Of a stretch of 64,000 nt of DNA, positions 1-8,295 are shown one piece after another. The notes beneath the pieces are model-generated. The model did no database searches, was not told where the DNA came from, and worked only from the letters and a program-made list of their open reading frames with translations. Each line of letters starts with the position of its first letter. The first letter of the stretch is position 1. This stretch comes from Pseudomonas sp. BP8 (GTDB lineage Bacteria > Pseudomonadota > Gammaproteobacteria > Pseudomonadales > Pseudomonadaceae): assembly GCF_017875955.1 (NCBI RefSeq), contig NZ_JAGINK010000001.1, positions 2,022,001 to 2,086,000 on the forward strand, read 5' to 3'. The translations under genes and the position numbers were made by a program.

Positions 1-347
1 ATGCGCTGGGCGGGCAACTGACCGCGACTCTGCTCGGCGAGCCTGACGACCTTGCCGCGGCCGGCGACTTGGTCGCCTTGCTCGAGCACAAGGCCGGCCG
101 CCTGTTGATCAATGGCTACCCGACCGGGGTCGAGGTCTGCGATGCGATGGTCCACGGCGGGCCATATCCGGCCACCTCCGACAGCCGTGGCACGTCGGTC
201 GGCAGCCTGGCGATCGAGCGCTTCCTGCGTCCGGTGTGCTACCAGAACTTCCCGCAAGCCCTGCTGCCCGAGGCCCTGCGCGACGACAACCCGCTGGGCC
301 TGCTGCGCCTGGTCGATGGCCAGCCCAGCCGCGACCCGCTGCAATAG
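1..347 (+). CDS. alpha-ketoglutarate semialdehyde (2,5-dioxovalerate) dehydrogenase, 3' end only
   Basis: This is the last 114 codons of an aldehyde dehydrogenase cut by the window edge; the reading frame begins at base 3. The C-terminal block with NGYPTGVEVCDAMVHGGPYP, then SDSRGTSVGS and IERFLRPVCYQ, is typical of NADP-dependent alpha-ketoglutarate semialdehyde dehydrogenases, which oxidise 2,5-dioxopentanoate to 2-oxoglutarate at the end of pentonate, hexarate and hydroxyproline pathways. The catalytic cysteine and the NADP site lie upstream and are not visible. The transporter gene follows 93 bases downstream on the same strand, so this looks like an early gene of a sugar-acid operon. The substrate is inferred from the family. 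Confidence 0.82.
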   Translation, partial: ALGGQLTATLLGEPDDLAAAGDLVALLEHKAGRLLINGYPTGVEVCDAMVHGGPYPATSDSRGTSVGSLAIERFLRPVCYQNFPQALLPEALRDDNPLGLLRLVDGQPSRDPLQ

Positions 348-366
348 ATCGCTGAACCGCTGTACC

Positions 367-387
367 ACCGGGCGTGCCGCGCCCGGT
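367..387 (+). promoter_or_regulatory. intergenic hairpin inside the sugar-acid operon
   Basis: A perfect inverted repeat (ACCGGGCG, 5-base loop, CGCCCGGT) lies between the dehydrogenase stop and the MFS start, with no T-run after it. It could be a partial terminator, a processing site or an mRNA stabiliser that adjusts transporter expression. The function is inferred from the hairpin alone. Confidence 0.35.
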
Positions 388-440
388 GCCCTGTCGATAA
401 CAACAATCAGGCATGCACGACATGCCGAGGGGCTTCAACA

Positions 441-1808
441 ATGCACAGCCAACCCGCTGCACCGGCCCGCGATCCGGGCTTCGAAGACCGCACCTACCGC
501 AAGGTAATCCTGCGCATCCTGCCGATCCTGCTGTTGTGCTACATGGCCGCCTACCTGGACCGGGTCAACATTGGCTTCGCCAAGCTGGATATGCTCAACG
601 ACCTGCAGTTCAGCAACACTGTCTACGCCCTGGGCGCGAGCGTGTTCTTCTGGGGCTACTTCCTCTTCGAAGTGCCCAGCAACCTGCTCCTGCACCGCTA
701 CGGCGCGCGCTTCTGGATCGCTCGGATCATGCTGAGCTGGGCGATCATCTCGATGGCGGTGGCGTTCACCGTGCCGCTCGCCGGGGTGTTCCATGTCGAA
801 GCCAGCACCATGTTCTACGCGCTGCGCTTTTTGCTCGGCATCTGCGAAGCCGGGTTCTTCCCGGGGGTGATCCTCTACCTCAATTACTGGTTCCCGACCC
901 ACCGCCAGAGCCGGGTGATGTCGGGCTTCCTCATGGCCATGCCGGTCAGCCTGACCCTGGGCGGGGTGCTCTCAGGGTGGTTGATGACCAGCCTCAACGG
1001 CTGGCACGGTATGGCCGGCTGGCAGTGGATGCTGCTGATCGAAGGCCTGCCTTCGGTGATCATGGCGGTCGTGGTATTCACCTGCCTGTGCGACAACATC
1101 GACAAGGCGCACTGGCTGTCGGCGGACGAGAAGCAGATGCTCAAGGCCAACCTGCAGCAAGACCAGCAGGGCAAGGTCTCGCGCCTCGGCGAGGTGTTCT
1201 TCAACCCGCGGGTCTGGCTGCTGGTGTTGATCCTGCTGACCTTCAACACCGGGTTCTATGGCCTGGCCTTCTGGATGCCGTCGATCATCAAGAGCGCGGG
1301 AATCACCAGCACCTTCGAGATCGGCCTGCTGACAGCGATCCCCTACGGTGTCGCGGTGATCGCCATGCTGCTCAACGCGCGCCACTCCAACCGCACCGGC
1401 GAGCGCCGCCTGCACGCGGCGATTCCGGCGTTCATTGGCGGGTGCGGGTTGATCCTCAGCGCCTATTTCGCCCACGACCTGGTGCTTTCGGTGGTGTTTC
1501 TCACCGTGGCCGCGTCCGGTGTGCTGAGCCTGATGCCGATTTTCTGGACGCTGCCGGGCACGCTGCTGTCGGGCGTTGCCGCCGCCGCCGGGATCGGCAT
1601 GATCAACGCCATCGGCAACCTGTCCGGCTTCACCGGTTCGATGATCACCGCCGTGGCGGAAAACCTCACCGGCAACATGAACAACGGCACCTACGTGCTG
1701 GGCGGCTGCCTGTTCGTCAGTGCCCTGCTGATCCTGGCGATCCCGGCGGCGATGCTCGGCCGCCATGAGCCGCAGGCCAACCCCGAGCTGAAACTGGAGG
1801 CGGCATGA
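441..1808 (+). CDS. MFS transporter, anion:cation symporter (sugar-acid) type
   Basis: This is a 455-residue inner-membrane protein with about twelve hydrophobic segments. The N-terminal block LDRVNIGFAKLDM in TM1 and the following loop is typical of the ACS family (galactonate, glucarate, tartrate and phthalate importers). It probably imports the sugar acid degraded by the neighbouring enzymes, with protons. The start is supported by GAGGGG eight bases upstream. Its stop overlaps the SDR start (ATGA), which suggests translational coupling. The substrate cannot be read from the sequence. Confidence 0.85.
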   Translation: MHSQPAAPARDPGFEDRTYRKVILRILPILLLCYMAAYLDRVNIGFAKLDMLNDLQFSNTVYALGASVFFWGYFLFEVPSNLLLHRYGARFWIARIMLSWAIISMAVAFTVPLAGVFHVEASTMFYALRFLLGICEAGFFPGVILYLNYWFPTHRQSRVMSGFLMAMPVSLTLGGVLSGWLMTSLNGWHGMAGWQWMLLIEGLPSVIMAVVVFTCLCDNIDKAHWLSADEKQMLKANLQQDQQGKVSRLGEVFFNPRVWLLVLILLTFNTGFYGLAFWMPSIIKSAGITSTFEIGLLTAIPYGVAVIAMLLNARHSNRTGERRLHAAIPAFIGGCGLILSAYFAHDLVLSVVFLTVAASGVLSLMPIFWTLPGTLLSGVAAAAGIGMINAIGNLSGFTGSMITAVAENLTGNMNNGTYVLGGCLFVSALLILAIPAAMLGRHEPQANPELKLEAA

Positions 1809-2545
1809 ACCTGTCCGGCAAGCGCGTGCTGATCACCGCTGCGGGGCAGGGCATTGGCCTGGCCAGTGCCCAGGCCTTCGCCGCAGCGGGTGCCGAGGTG
1901 ATCGGCACCGATATCCAACTTGATCGCCTGCGGGACGAACCGGGCATCCAGGCGCGGCTGCTCGATGTCACCTCGACCTCGGCCATCGAGGCGTTGTGCG
2001 CCGAGCTGGGCGATCTCGACGTGCTGTTCAACTGCGCGGGTTATGTGCACAGCGGGTCGATCCTGGACTGCGACGAAGCGGCCTGGGAACGCTCGCTGGC
2101 CATCAACGTGACCGCCATGTACCGGATGATTCGCGCCACCCTGCCGGGCATGTTGCGCCGCGGTGGCGGCTCGATTATCAACATGTCGTCGGTGGTCTCC
2201 AGCGTCAAGGCAGTGCCTAACCGCTTCGCCTATGGCGCCAGCAAGGCGGCGGTGATCGGCCTGACCAAGGCGGTCGCCGCCGACCATGTCGGCGCGGGCA
2301 TTCGCTGCAACGCAATCTGCCCCGGCACCGTTGAATCGCCGTCGCTGCAGCAACGGATTGCCGCCCAGGCCGCGGCCCAGGGCAGCACGGCTGAGGACGT
2401 CTATCGGCAATTCGTCGGCCGCCAGCCCATGGGGCGCATCGGCAGCCCGCAAGAAATCGCCCAGTTGGCGGTCTATCTGGGCAGCGACCTCTCGGCCTAC
2501 ACCACCGGCGGCGTGCACCTGATCGACGGCGGCATGAGCCTGTAA
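1805..2545 (+). CDS. SDR-family oxidoreductase, probable 2-keto-3-deoxy-sugar-acid dehydrogenase
   Basis: This is a classical 246-residue short-chain dehydrogenase. It has a TAAGQGIG cofactor-binding turn near residue 12, an FNCAG motif near residue 77, a catalytic Ser in MSS near residue 127, and YGASK with Tyr and Lys near residue 142. The acidic residue at the end of the second strand (GTDIQ) suggests NAD rather than NADP. It overlaps the transporter by 4 bases and is followed by an FAH-family hydrolase. That pair matches the non-aldolase branch for L-fuconate and L-rhamnonate, in which the 2-keto-3-deoxy acid is oxidised at C4. The substrate assignment is inferred from context. Confidence 0.78.
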   Translation: MNLSGKRVLITAAGQGIGLASAQAFAAAGAEVIGTDIQLDRLRDEPGIQARLLDVTSTSAIEALCAELGDLDVLFNCAGYVHSGSILDCDEAAWERSLAINVTAMYRMIRATLPGMLRRGGGSIINMSSVVSSVKAVPNRFAYGASKAAVIGLTKAVAADHVGAGIRCNAICPGTVESPSLQQRIAAQAAAQGSTAEDVYRQFVGRQPMGRIGSPQEIAQLAVYLGSDLSAYTTGGVHLIDGGMSL

Positions 2546-2573
2546 ACCCTTTGAATCGACACAGGAGATACCC

Positions 2574-3422
2574 ATGAAACTGTTGCGTTATGGCGACAAG
2601 GGTGCGGAGCGACCAGGCTTGCTCGACAGTGAGGGGCGCATTCGCGACCTTGCCGGGCAGCTCGACGATATCGCCGGTAGCGCGCTGGCGCCCGAGAACC
2701 TCGCACGCCTGGCCAGGCTCGACCCGGCGAGCCTGCCGCTGGTCGCCGGCAACCCCCGCATCGGCGCGTGTGTCGGGAAGATCGGCAAGTTCATCTGCAT
2801 CGGCCTGAACTACGCCGACCACGCCGCGGAAGCCGGTATGGCGGTGCCCAGCGAACCGATCATTTTCAGCAAATGGACCAGCGCCGTCTGCGGCCCGAAC
2901 GACAACGTCGAGATCCCTCGGGGTTCGACCAAGACCGACTGGGAAGTCGAACTGGGCGTGGTGATCGGCAAGGGCGGGCGCTACATCGACGAGGCCAACG
3001 CCCTTGAGCATGTCGCCGGTTACTGCGTGATCAACGACGTGTCCGAGCGTGAGTGGCAACTCGAGCGCGGTGGTACCTGGGACAAGGGCAAAGGGTTCGA
3101 CACCTTCGGGCCGATCGGCCCTTGGCTGGTGACCCGTGACGAAGTCGCCGACCCGCATGCGCTGGGTCTGTGGCTGGAGGTCGACGGCAAGCGCTACCAG
3201 GACGGCAATACGCGCACGCTGATCTTCAGTATCCCGCAGCTGATTGCCTACCTCAGCCGCTGCATGAGCTTGCAGCCGGGGGATGTGATTTCCACCGGCA
3301 CGCCGCCAGGCGTCGGCATGGGGATCAAACCTGCGCCGGTGTTCCTGCGGCCAGGGCAGACCCTGCGCCTGGGTATCGACGGCCTTGGCGAGCAACGCCA
3401 GGTCACCGTGCAGGCAGACTGA
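2574..3422 (+). CDS. fumarylacetoacetate hydrolase-family protein, probable 2,4-diketo-3-deoxy-sugar-acid hydrolase
   Basis: This 282-residue protein has an FAH fold. A small N-terminal domain (about 1-70) is followed by the catalytic core beginning FICIGLNYADHAAEAG. Metal ligands are supplied by the E-x-E of DWEVELGVVIG near residue 125 and by the Asp of CVINDVSER near residue 153. STGTPPGVGMG near residue 243 is the usual closing motif. An AGGAG site precedes the ATG. Relatives next to an SDR cleave 2,4-diketo-3-deoxy acids to pyruvate plus a small hydroxy acid. Generic annotation often calls such proteins ureidoglycolate lyase, which I consider less likely here. Confidence 0.8.
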   Translation: MKLLRYGDKGAERPGLLDSEGRIRDLAGQLDDIAGSALAPENLARLARLDPASLPLVAGNPRIGACVGKIGKFICIGLNYADHAAEAGMAVPSEPIIFSKWTSAVCGPNDNVEIPRGSTKTDWEVELGVVIGKGGRYIDEANALEHVAGYCVINDVSEREWQLERGGTWDKGKGFDTFGPIGPWLVTRDEVADPHALGLWLEVDGKRYQDGNTRTLIFSIPQLIAYLSRCMSLQPGDVISTGTPPGVGMGIKPAPVFLRPGQTLRLGIDGLGEQRQVTVQAD

Positions 3423-3432
3423 GGAAATGCTG

Positions 3433-4344
3433 ATGAAGCCTGAGCTGTTGATGCTGGCGCCGCTGCTGGCGGACTACGAAGCCCAGCTGGGCGAACGTTT
3501 CGAGTTGCTCCGCGCGTACGATGAAGGGGCCCGGCAAGCGCTGCTGGACGAGCGTCCCGAGCGCTTCGCCGCCCTGGTGACGAACGGCGGCGAGGGTGTG
3601 CCGGGTTGGTTGCTGGCGGGGCTGACGGGGCTGCGGCTGATTGCGGTGAACGGGGTCGGCCTTGATCGCATCGACCTGGAGCAGACCACGGCGCGGGGCA
3701 TTCGCATCGCCACCACCGACGATATTCTCACCGATGCGGTGGCCGATCAGGCCGTGGCGCTGCTGCTGGCGCTGTTGCGCCAGGTGTGCCTGGCGGATCG
3801 CTTTGTCCGGCAGGGGCAGTGGCGCCAGGGCGGGTTTCCCTTGCTAGGCACCAGCCTGCGTGGGCAGCGGGTCGGCATCATCGGCCTGGGACGGATCGGC
3901 CAGGCCATCGCCGAGCGGCTGCAGCCGTTCGGGGTGACGCTTGCCTATCACAACCGCCGCCCGCTGGAGGGCTGCGCTCACGCCTATCACGCCAGCGCGC
4001 AGCGCCTTGCCGCCGACTCGGACATTCTCCTGGTGGCGGCGGCCGGCGGCGCGGCCTCACGGCATCTGGTGAACGCTGAAGTGCTTGCCGCCCTAGGCGC
4101 GCAAGGGGTACTGGTCAATGTCGCCAGAGGCAGCGTGGTCGATGAGGACGAACTGGTCGCAAGGCTGCTCGATGGCCGGCTTGGCGGCGCCGCACTAGAC
4201 GTGTTCGAGCATGAACCGCAGGTGCCTGAGGCGTTGCTGGGGCTGGACAACGTGGTGCTGCAGCCGCACCTGGGCAGTGCCACCTTACAGACCCGACGGG
4301 CCATGGCTGAGTGCGTGGTGCGGGCGGTGCTGCAAGGTTACTGA
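3433..4344 (+). CDS. D-isomer-specific 2-hydroxyacid dehydrogenase
   Basis: This 303-residue enzyme of the glyoxylate/hydroxypyruvate reductase type has the NAD(P)-binding GLGRIG in the middle. The catalytic trio is Arg in NVARGSVVDE, Glu in FEHEPQVPE and His in QPHLGSAT. I start it at the second ATG because GAGG lies 8 bases before it; the in-frame ATG six bases upstream has no space for a ribosome site. As the last operon gene it may reduce glyoxylate, hydroxypyruvate or pyruvate produced by the hydrolase step, which is inference. A second paralogue lies at 13671. Confidence 0.85.
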   Translation: MKPELLMLAPLLADYEAQLGERFELLRAYDEGARQALLDERPERFAALVTNGGEGVPGWLLAGLTGLRLIAVNGVGLDRIDLEQTTARGIRIATTDDILTDAVADQAVALLLALLRQVCLADRFVRQGQWRQGGFPLLGTSLRGQRVGIIGLGRIGQAIAERLQPFGVTLAYHNRRPLEGCAHAYHASAQRLAADSDILLVAAAGGAASRHLVNAEVLAALGAQGVLVNVARGSVVDEDELVARLLDGRLGGAALDVFEHEPQVPEALLGLDNVVLQPHLGSATLQTRRAMAECVVRAVLQGY

Positions 4345-4352
4345 GCGCAGGC

Positions 4353-4439
4353 CAGGCCTCTTCGCGGTACAGGAACAGCGCTGAGCTCAGGGACGGCGCT
4401 GGACCTGTGGGAGCGGGCTTGCCCCGCGAAGAGGCCGGC
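4353..4439. repeat. REP pair, class 1, left copy truncated
   Basis: A shortened inverted copy (GGCCTCTTCGCGG then TACAGG) faces a complete REP, GGAGCGGGCTTGCCCCGCGA with flanks, about 30 bases later. The left copy lacks its central palindrome. It sits just after the operon end and could limit 3' decay. Confidence 0.85.
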
Positions 4440-4519
4440 ACTGCCAATGCAAATCGCAGGGCGCAGCCCTGCCATGCCGCGCCACAAATCCGCTGGTAAA
4501 TAAACAAAGCGAGAGCGCA

Positions 4520-4830
4520 GCGATTCGCCAGCCGTTGCCCTGGCTGTTGATCTTGATCTTGCTCTTGATCTACAGCGACTTCAGGAGGCCGAGCGCAGGT
4601 CTTGCGCAGGGAGGTGGAGGCCATGGATGGCCGGAAAGCGCTGAGGCCCAGGATGGGCCGTACAGCGCGGTCCTCCCGGAGCAAGACCGGAGCGAGGGGA
4701 CCCCGAAGCGCAGCGTAGGGGCCGGATGATGGAGCCGAGACCTTTTTGGTTATTTTTTGGCTGGGCCGGCACACCGGGCGTTTGCCAAAAAGTGACCCGC
4801 CGTAAGGGCGGAAGGGGCCAGCAGCGCCAC
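4520..4830. repeat. multi-hairpin intergenic element, probably a dispersed Pseudomonas repeat
   Basis: This roughly 300-base noncoding stretch opens with near-tandem TTGATC/TTGCTC units (4545-4570). It then carries a series of inverted repeats: GGCC-ATGGAT-GGCC (4619-4632), GGCCC-AGGAT-GGGCC (4645-4659), CCCC/GGGG arms (4701-4721) and CCGCC-GTAAG-GGCGG (4797-4811), with a T-rich CCTTTTTGGTTATTTTTTGG between the last two. Similar blocks recur between genes in many Pseudomonas genomes as I remember them; copy number was not checked. No convincing protein is encoded. Confidence 0.6.
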
Positions 4831-4902
4831 TACATCAAATGGATAAGCCCACAAAACCCCAAAGCCCATCACGCGGACGGCATCAACCTCACGCACAGCC
4901 AT

Positions 4903-5202
4903 TCACAGCTGGCGCAAGATGCTATTCAGCAACCCCGGAAACCGCCCATCCAGTTCATCACTACGCAGCGAATTCATATGCGTAGTGCCGACATTCCGCG
5001 TATGCACCAGCCCGGCATCACGCAGCACACGAAAGTGATGCGACATGCTCGACTTCGGTCGGCCGCCGTCAAGCTCGCCGCAACTGGCCTCGGCGACGCC
5101 CGCCAAATGGCGGACAATTTCCATGCGCACAGGGTCGCTCAGGGCGTAGAGCACGCGCTCAAGAATCAGGTCGTCGGCAGTGGGGTGTTTGTAGGCTCGC
5201 AT
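4903..5202 (-). CDS. ArsR-family helix-turn-helix repressor
   Basis: This is a compact 99-residue winged-helix protein. It has the LYALSDPVRMEIVRHLAG helix near the N terminus, a recognition-helix segment SSMSHHFRVLRDAGLV near residue 65, and a short beta-wing. There are no paired cysteines of the metal-sensing ArsR type, only one Cys in EASCGEL, so a redox or electrophile signal is possible. I start at MRAYKHP; an ATG 36 bases upstream would lie inside the operator. It is divergent from xenA and shares a promoter region with it, so it is the obvious candidate repressor of xenA and of itself. Confidence 0.85.
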   Translation of the reverse strand: MRAYKHPTADDLILERVLYALSDPVRMEIVRHLAGVAEASCGELDGGRPKSSMSHHFRVLRDAGLVHTRNVGTTHMNSLRSDELDGRFPGLLNSILRQL

Positions 5203-5223
5203 GGGCCATATGATAACGGGGGT

Positions 5224-5252
5224 TTCACAAATTGCCATAGTTCGAATATAAT
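5224..5252 (+). promoter_or_regulatory. near-consensus sigma70 promoter of xenA
   Basis: TTCACA (5224-5229) and a perfect TATAAT (5247-5252) are separated by 17 bases. Transcription would begin near 5259, about 30 bases before the xenA start codon. The -10 box lies inside the inverted repeat described next. Confidence 0.7.
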
Positions 5253-5260
5253 CGAACTAT
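5237..5260. promoter_or_regulatory. perfect palindromic operator between arsR-like gene and xenA
   Basis: The arms ATAGTTCGA (5237-5245) and TCGAACTAT (5252-5260) are exact reverse complements around a 6-base AT centre. The element covers the xenA -10 box, so a bound dimer would block RNA polymerase. It has the size and symmetry of an ArsR-type site, and the divergent neighbour encodes such a protein. Binding is inferred. Confidence 0.72.
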
Positions 5261-5290
5261 CGTATCTGAAATCAGCCCTGGAGCTTTACC

Positions 5291-6382
5291 ATGTCCGCCT
5301 TGTTCGAACCCTACACCCTCAAGGACGTAACCCTGCGCAACCGCATCGCCATTCCGCCGATGTGTCAGTACATGGCCGAGGACGGCATGGTCAATGATTG
5401 GCACCATGTCCACCTGGCCGGCCTGGCCCGGGGTGGTGCCGGCCTGGTGGTGGTCGAGGCCACTGCAGTCTCCCCGGAAGGCCGCATCACCCCCGGCTGC
5501 GCCGGGATCTGGAGCGACGCCCATGCGCAGGCGTTCGTACCGATGGTCCAGGCCATCAAGGCCGCCGGTTCAGTGCCGGGCATCCAGATCGCCCACGCCG
5601 GACGCAAGGCCAGCGCCAACCGTCCGTGGGAAGGTGACGACCATATCGCTGCCGATGATGCGCGTGGCTGGGACACCATCGCCCCGTCGGCCATCGCCTT
5701 TGGTGCCCACCTGCCCAAAGTGCCGCAGGCCATGACCCTGGACGATATCGCCCGTGTCCGCCAGGACTTCGTCGACGCCGCCCGTCGTGCGCGTGATGCT
5801 GGCTTTGAATGGATCGAACTGCACTTTGCCCACGGCTACCTGGGCCAGAGCTTCTTCTCCGAGCACAGCAACCAGCGTACCGACGCTTACGGTGGCAGCT
5901 TTGATAACCGCAGCCGCTTCCTTCTCGAAACGCTGGCGGCCGTGCGTGAGGTGTGGCCAGAAAACCTGCCACTGACCGCGCGCTTTGGTGTGCTGGAGTA
6001 TGACGGCCGCGACGAGCAGACCCTGGTAGAGTCGATTGAACTGGCACGTCGCTTCAAGGCCGGTGGCCTGGACCTGCTGAGCGTCAGCGTGGGCTTTACC
6101 ATTGCCGAGACCAACATTCCGTGGGGCCCGGCGTTCATGGGGCCGATTGCCGAACGCGTGCGCCGCGAGGCGGATCTGCCGGTGACTTCGGCGTGGGGCT
6201 TTGGTACCCCGCAGCTGGCTGAAGGGGCACTGCAGGCGGGTCAGCTGGACCTGGTATCGGTAGGTCGCGCGCACCTGGCGGATCCGCACTGGGCGTATTT
6301 TGCGGCCAAGGAACTGGGTGTCGACAAGGCCTCCTGGACCCTGCCGGCGCCTTATGCGCATTGGCTGGAGCGGTATCGCTGA
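5291..6382 (+). CDS. xenA: xenobiotic reductase A, Old Yellow Enzyme family
   Basis: This 363-residue FMN-dependent ene-reductase matches the length of characterised P. putida XenA. Cys25 (in IPPMCQYM) is the residue that tunes the flavin potential in XenA and the thermophilic-like OYE class, with Tyr27 beside it. His178 and His181 in HFAHGYLG are the substrate-activating pair, followed by Tyr183. It reduces activated C=C bonds of enones and coumarins and also nitro compounds, using NAD(P)H. A TGGAG site precedes the ATG. It is a single gene, divergent from an arsR-like repressor, whose palindrome covers its promoter. Confidence 0.93.
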   Translation: MSALFEPYTLKDVTLRNRIAIPPMCQYMAEDGMVNDWHHVHLAGLARGGAGLVVVEATAVSPEGRITPGCAGIWSDAHAQAFVPMVQAIKAAGSVPGIQIAHAGRKASANRPWEGDDHIAADDARGWDTIAPSAIAFGAHLPKVPQAMTLDDIARVRQDFVDAARRARDAGFEWIELHFAHGYLGQSFFSEHSNQRTDAYGGSFDNRSRFLLETLAAVREVWPENLPLTARFGVLEYDGRDEQTLVESIELARRFKAGGLDLLSVSVGFTIAETNIPWGPAFMGPIAERVRREADLPVTSAWGFGTPQLAEGALQAGQLDLVSVGRAHLADPHWAYFAAKELGVDKASWTLPAPYAHWLERYR

Positions 6383-6390
6383 GTCAGTGA

Positions 6391-7275
6391 TCAGGCGCCA
6401 AACAACGCCCGCGCCTCGTCGAAGCACTGCTGGGCAATCGCCGAGCGCGGCTCGCTGCGGCGTAGCAGCAGGCCGAGCGGGCTGAGCACGCTGGCGTCGG
6501 TAACGGGGATGATGCGCATGTCTCGGCTGAGTTCTTCCAGCCCGCAGTCCAGTGGCATCAGTGCGCAGCAGAGGCCGCTGGTGATCGCCTGGATCAGCTG
6601 AAAGGTCGAGTCGCTCTCCAGCACCGCCAGCGGTTCCAGGCCGCGGCTGCGAAAACTCAGGTCGAGCGACTGCCGGTAGTGCATGCCCTTGCTGAGCAGG
6701 CCGAGCGGAATGTCGCTGAGGTCTTCCCAGCGCAGCGTGGCCTGTTCGAACTGGAAATGCCGGTTGTCGTGCAACAGGCCCATGGTGGTGGTGCCCAGCT
6801 CGATCACATCGAAGAAGCTCGCGTTGACCTGGTCGAGGTAGCAGATGCCCAGGTCCAGCTGGTTGCGGCTGAGGCCGTCGACGATCTGCTCGGAGGTGTG
6901 CGAGCTGAGCTGGAAGTGCAGCTCGGGATACTTTTCGCGCAGTGGCAGCAGCAGGTGCATCGGGTTGAAGCTGGCCAGCGGCACGCTGCCCAGGCGCAGG
7001 CTGCCGACCACTTGGCCACGGCAGCTGGCGGCTTCGGCCTGCAGCCCGTCATGGGCGGCGAGCAGGGTGCGCGCCCAGGCCAGAATACGCTCGCCCGCCT
7101 CGGTGAAACCTTCGAAGCGCTGGCCGCGCTTGACCAGCACCAGGTCCAATTCGTCCTCAAGGTTGCGCAGGCGCATCGACAGGGTCGGCTGGGTAATGTG
7201 GCACAGCGCGGCGGCCTGGCCGAAGTGGCGGGTCTGGTCGAGGGCAAGGAGGAACTTGAGCTGCTTGATGTCCAT
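6391..7275 (-). CDS. LysR-family transcriptional regulator
   Basis: This 294-residue LTTR has an N-terminal winged HTH (MDIKQLKFLLALDQTRHFGQ, then CHITQPTLSMRLRNLEDEL) followed by a periplasmic-binding-like effector domain from about residue 90. I start at MDIKQL; an upstream in-frame start would add 13 unrelated residues. It converges on xenA with 8 bases between stops, and its promoter side faces the bestrophin stop, so no divergent target gene is apparent. Its effector is unknown. Confidence 0.87.
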   Translation of the reverse strand: MDIKQLKFLLALDQTRHFGQAAALCHITQPTLSMRLRNLEDELDLVLVKRGQRFEGFTEAGERILAWARTLLAAHDGLQAEAASCRGQVVGSLRLGSVPLASFNPMHLLLPLREKYPELHFQLSSHTSEQIVDGLSRNQLDLGICYLDQVNASFFDVIELGTTTMGLLHDNRHFQFEQATLRWEDLSDIPLGLLSKGMHYRQSLDLSFRSRGLEPLAVLESDSTFQLIQAITSGLCCALMPLDCGLEELSRDMRIIPVTDASVLSPLGLLLRRSEPRSAIAQQCFDEARALFGA

Positions 7276-7375
7276 GGGGCGGCCTGCACGATCGGGTGTG
7301 ACGACCTTAACCAAGTCGGCCGTGGCTGGCCAATTATTAGTGTCCAGCGTGGCGTCCTCTGCGCATGGCCAGCCC

Positions 7376-8275
7376 TCAGCTCAACACATGCTCCACCGGC
7401 ATCAATACCGGCGGCAGCGGCGCATGCCCCAGTGCCGCCAGCACGTCGCGCTCGATCGTGCGCACCAAGGCATCCGTTGGCAGGTCGTTCTCGTCGCGGC
7501 CAAACGGATCCTCCAGCTCGTTACCAATCGCATCCAGCCCAAAGAACGTGTAGCTGACAATGGTGGTGAACAGCGGCGCCAGCCAGCCCAGCGGCTCGGC
7601 CAGGGCAAACGGCAGCAGCAGGCAGAAGATGTAGATAGTGCGGTGCAGCAGCAGGGTGTAAGGAAAGGGCAGCGGGGTGGCTTTGATCCGCTCGCAGGTC
7701 GCTTGCACTTCCGACAGCCCCAGCAGGCGCTGCTCCAGCAGGGTGTAGCACCATTCACTGATCTGCTGGCTCTGCGCCAGGCGCGAGCAGTGCCCGCCAA
7801 TCTCTTGCAGGATGCCATCGCAGACATTGTGCGAACTGATCACCGCGGTTTCGCTCAGCCAAGGCCGGGCTGCGCTCAGTGGCGCTTCGCCACGCAGACC
7901 GGCGTTCAGTGCATGGGCAAATCCACACAGCCCGCGCAGCAGCTCGCTGCGCAGCCGCTCATCGGCAATCACCGTGCTTTCACGAACAAACGAGCGCACC
8001 TCGATGATCAGCTTGCCCCAGGCCTTGCGCCCTTCCCACCAGCGGTCATAACAGGCGTTGTTGCGAAAGCTCATGAAGATCGACAGCGATAGCCCGAGCA
8101 AGGTGAACGGCGTAGCGCTGACCGGCGAGAACAGCTGCGGGTAGTGCCGCTCGACCAGTACGATCAGCGCCGCCAGCAGGGTGACCAGCAGGCAGCGCAG
8201 GGCGATGCGCTTGACGATCGAGCCCTTGAGGGTAAACAGCACGCGCAGTACATCGGGGCGGGAGTGGACGATCAT
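7376..8275 (-). CDS. bestrophin-family anion channel
   Basis: This 299-residue inner-membrane protein of the bestrophin/YneE family forms pentameric anion channels. Visible family blocks are the SFRNNACYDRWWEGRKAWG region near residue 70 and FFGLDAIGNELEDPFGRDEN near residue 245. It lies 20 bases downstream of moaA on the same strand, so the two are probably co-transcribed, although no functional link is known to me. Confidence 0.88.
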   Translation of the reverse strand: MIVHSRPDVLRVLFTLKGSIVKRIALRCLLVTLLAALIVLVERHYPQLFSPVSATPFTLLGLSLSIFMSFRNNACYDRWWEGRKAWGKLIIEVRSFVRESTVIADERLRSELLRGLCGFAHALNAGLRGEAPLSAARPWLSETAVISSHNVCDGILQEIGGHCSRLAQSQQISEWCYTLLEQRLLGLSEVQATCERIKATPLPFPYTLLLHRTIYIFCLLLPFALAEPLGWLAPLFTTIVSYTFFGLDAIGNELEDPFGRDENDLPTDALVRTIERDVLAALGHAPLPPVLMPVEHVLS

Positions 8276-8295
8276 GGAAGTCCAGAGGCGGCCGA

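Noticed and set aside
4311..5397. Several short plus-strand frames in the repeat-rich spacer and across the arsR-like gene
   Set aside because: They cross hairpins and REP sequence or lie antisense to the ArsR-type gene, and none has a ribosome site with a recognisable domain.
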